The notes under the pieces were generated by a model, which made no database searches, was not told the DNA's origin, and was given only the letters and a program-made list of their open reading frames with translations. 6,535 bases of DNA from JAVBUP01 sp031555175 (lineage in GTDB: Bacteria; Bacillota_I; Bacilli_A; Erysipelotrichales; Coprobacillaceae): assembly GCA_031555175.1 (NCBI GenBank), contig JAVBUP010000060.1:1-6535 (forward strand), read 5' to 3'. The position numbers and the translations under genes are program-made. Shown here in pieces: positions 5,167 to 6,535 of this stretch (within the stretch, counting starts at the first letter, position 1; each line of letters opens with the position of its first letter).

Positions 5167-6394
5167 CTATTTCTTGTATACCAAAATCTATAAACTTCTC
5201 AAGCAACTTCGGATTTAAGAATCTTATCATTTCGATAGGAGTCTTTCCCTTGAGTGATTCTAAGGGATAAGAGTTCACATGAGATAATACTTTATTTAAA
5301 GTAGTTTGATCTATTAAGCCTAATTGAATAAGATCTACTACCTTAGGAAGCACATATCTTAACTCTTTATGTTTATTCTCTAAACTTCCTTTTTGACCAG
5401 AGGCCATAGGATCACAGTAATAGACCTTGGTCCTTCTTAGTCCTTTATCCATTTCTATTTCATCGGCTCTTACAAATTCTGTACCTCTATCAGTAAGTAG
5501 AATATGAACGCTTGGGATAAACAAATCTCCTAATATACTATGTAAGATATTCACTCCATCTAACATACTTTGGCTGTCTCTTATTTCATGATAAAGTGAA
5601 AATATAAAACCATAATCTAAAAACTTAAATGTTTGTAGGAATGGCCCGTTTGATCCGTCATTATAAACAGTATCCATTTGCACGATAGGAACATTTGGAT
5701 GAAGTGTCATATAATCTTCATATAGATTATAAGTTCTTCCTTTCAAATATTCTTTATTCTCCCTTTTTTTATAGGTAGCAGCCTCTTTTTTTGATATTTT
5801 TCTGGATACTTTACATCTAAGATCTACATTATGTAAACCCACACAAGCAAAGATACCACCTTCGATATAGTTATATAGAGTTCTCTCACATACTCCAAGC
5901 TCTGGATGATTATTAACGATGGCATATAATGATTGGCCTTGGGTAATTAATGGCTTAATAATACTACCCATTTCTTTCGCTTCATTGAACGTTAGATTGA
6001 CTCCAACTCGAGAATCAACTAACTTTTCTCTATATTCATTGTCTGCCGTTGTGGCTGAGTACTTATACTTATTAAATCTACAACTCTTATACTTTAGACA
6101 ACCATTACAAGCTCCAGGAGAGCGATCACGTCTTGAACAGTAGAACTTTTCATAGGTTGGACAAGAGAGTGTACACTCACGACCAAACTTACATTTCTGA
6201 TAATTCTTACATTCAAGGGCAAAATTAAATTCTTTACTCAGTGTTCTATGTTCTTTAATCTCTTTTCCAATCGTAGACTTTTCTTTCCCTAGTATTAAGG
6301 CGATCGCTACTTTTGTAGAACCATTCTCAATACCCCTTTGAATAATCTCGCGATCAGATTTAGTAAGATGACTTCCTTTATTTGAAACTGACAT
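5123..6394 (-). CDS. IS30-family DDE transposase with a cysteine cluster
   Basis: This 423-residue enzyme cuts and joins the ends of its own element. The N-terminal helix-turn-helix region (about 8-50, H-L-T-K-S-D-R-E-I-I-Q-R-G-I-E-N-G-S-T-K) recognises the inverted repeats in this family. A segment with eight cysteines follows (62, 68, 74, 78, 86, 96, 99, 105), suggesting a zinc-binding insert. The RNase H-like catalytic core shows V-Q-M-D-T (238-242, Asp241), L-T-D-R-G-T-E-F (300-307, Asp302) and Q-K-G-S-L-E-N (334-340, Glu339), spaced as expected for IS30 DD-E enzymes. All three catalytic residues are intact and the frame is unbroken, so it may be active. The ATG at 6394-6392 follows GAGGTGA (minus strand, 6407-6401) by six bases. 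The last codons overlap a plus-strand terminator, and no clear terminator follows on the minus strand. IS30 members of 320-350 residues lack the extra cysteine segment. Confidence 0.93.
   Translation of the reverse strand: MSVSNKGSHLTKSDREIIQRGIENGSTKVAIALILGKEKSTIGKEIKEHRTLSKEFNFALECKNYQKCKFGRECTLSCPTYEKFYCSRRDRSPGACNGCLKYKSCRFNKYKYSATTADNEYREKLVDSRVGVNLTFNEAKEMGSIIKPLITQGQSLYAIVNNHPELGVCERTLYNYIEGGIFACVGLHNVDLRCKVSRKISKKEAATYKKRENKEYLKGRTYNLYEDYMTLHPNVPIVQMDTVYNDGSNGPFLQTFKFLDYGFIFSLYHEIRDSQSMLDGVNILHSILGDLFIPSVHILLTDRGTEFVRADEIEMDKGLRRTKVYYCDPMASGQKGSLENKHKELRYVLPKVVDLIQLGLIDQTTLNKVLSHVNSYPLESLKGKTPIEMIRFLNPKLLEKFIDFGIQEIEKDKVVLKPYLLKK
5136..5166 (+). terminator. Plus-strand terminator overlapping the transposase 3' end
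   Basis: AGATAAGGT (5136-5144) pairs with ACCTTATCT (5154-5162) as a perfect 9-bp stem with a nine-base loop, followed by TTTTT (5162-5166). It would stop transcripts entering from mscS or from the internal promoter at 4901-4929, before they run far into the antisense strand of the transposase. On the minus strand only A residues follow, so it does not terminate the transposase transcript. Confidence 0.55.
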
Positions 6395-6504
6395 ATCTGT
6401 TCACCTCGATTATATAATCAGTTATAGGCATCATAAAGATTATATTATTTGTAAGAATATATTCTACTAGAAGTTACTGTAAGACTAAAATCTACTTGGA
6501 TCCC

Positions 6505-6534
6505 TTTAAAGTGGAAGTTAACTTTTCTTTTCAG
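6505..6534 (-). repeat. Right terminal inverted repeat of the IS
   Basis: This is the perfect partner of 4850-4879, reading TTTAAAGTGGAAGTTAACTT and on to CTTTTCAG on the plus strand. One flanking base (6535, G) remains in the window. Confidence 0.92.
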
Positions 6535-6535
6535 G

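Larger units (their letters stand above)
4850..6534 (-). mobile_element. Complete IS30-family insertion sequence
   Basis: The element is bounded by perfect 30-bp inverted repeats (4850-4879 and 6505-6534) and holds one transposase gene on the minus strand. It is about 1.68 kb, longer than the 1.0-1.3 kb usual for IS30. The excess comes from a 423-residue transposase and a 270-base non-coding left end. It inserted at the 3' end of the mscS gene. Only one base of the right flank is visible, so a target duplication cannot be read. If the outer C/G pair is excluded from the repeats, the element is 4851-6533. The non-coding right end (6395-6504) carries the transposase leader, its ribosome binding site and a 12-bp palindrome GATTATATAATC (6408-6419) overlapping a possible -10 box. 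Confidence 0.88.

Noticed and set aside
5919..6143. 74-codon plus-strand open frame
   Set aside because: It lies entirely inside the transposase gene on the opposite strand, has no ribosome binding site, and its translation looks like nothing known.
1..6534. Composite transposon carrying the genes between two IS30 elements
   Set aside because: The two transposases have different N-termini and the element ends differ, so they are not copies of one IS. The genes between look like ordinary chromosomal functions.
4840..6535. Target-site duplication flanking the complete IS
   Set aside because: Only one base of right flank (G at 6535) is visible; a one-base match to the left flank is not evidence.
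1..6535. CRISPR arrays, tRNA or rRNA genes
   Set aside because: No regularly spaced repeats and no cloverleaf or rRNA-like sequence were seen on either strand.

Overview
The base composition is strongly AT-rich. Every gene has a Gram-positive style ribosome binding site (AGGAGG, GAGGTG), and several end in U-tract hairpins. This points to a low-GC Firmicute. The protein set (IS30 transposase with a cysteine cluster, WYL regulator, Cof-type HAD phosphatase, short MscS, MATE) would suit a gut Erysipelotrichia such as Thomasclavelia or Coprobacillus relatives, but that placement is inference, not something the sequence proves.

Layout. Bases 1-40 hold the first 13 codons of a minus-strand IS30-family transposase that continues off the left edge. 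The end of that element lies near base 140 and abuts the C-terminal half of a MATE efflux pump (about 141-800), which has lost its first half. Two back-to-back hairpins (799-861) separate this relic from a 44-codon lysine-rich minus-strand gene (860-994). Then come three plus-strand units: a single-domain rhodanese (1065-1379); a Cof-type HAD phosphatase (1448-2224) with its own promoter and terminator; and a two-gene operon (2333-3990). The operon encodes an unrecognised 201-residue helical protein translationally coupled to a WYL-domain transcription factor, and it is preceded by an inverted repeat over the likely -10 box. A short MscS-type mechanosensitive channel (4041-4853) follows.

The right quarter is a complete IS30-family insertion sequence (about 4850-6534). 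It has perfect 30-bp terminal inverted repeats and one minus-strand transposase (5123-6394) with a recognisable D-D-E triad and an eight-cysteine cluster. The element landed in the very end of the channel gene, and its inverted repeat supplies the channel's TGA stop. Its roughly 270-bp left non-coding end is unusually rich. It has repeated copies of a 12-bp motif (TAACTTCCACTT and variants) in both orientations, a good inward-facing promoter and a plus-strand terminator overlapping the 3' end of the transposase gene. It also shares short repeats with the other end of the element. Together these could produce a small antisense or non-coding RNA and a multi-site transposase-binding end.

The window is therefore a small block of ordinary chromosomal housekeeping, transport and regulatory genes caught between two different IS30-type elements, each of which has damaged or altered an adjacent membrane-protein gene. 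The two places most worth following up are the WYL operon with its unknown partner and the repeat-rich left end of the complete IS.
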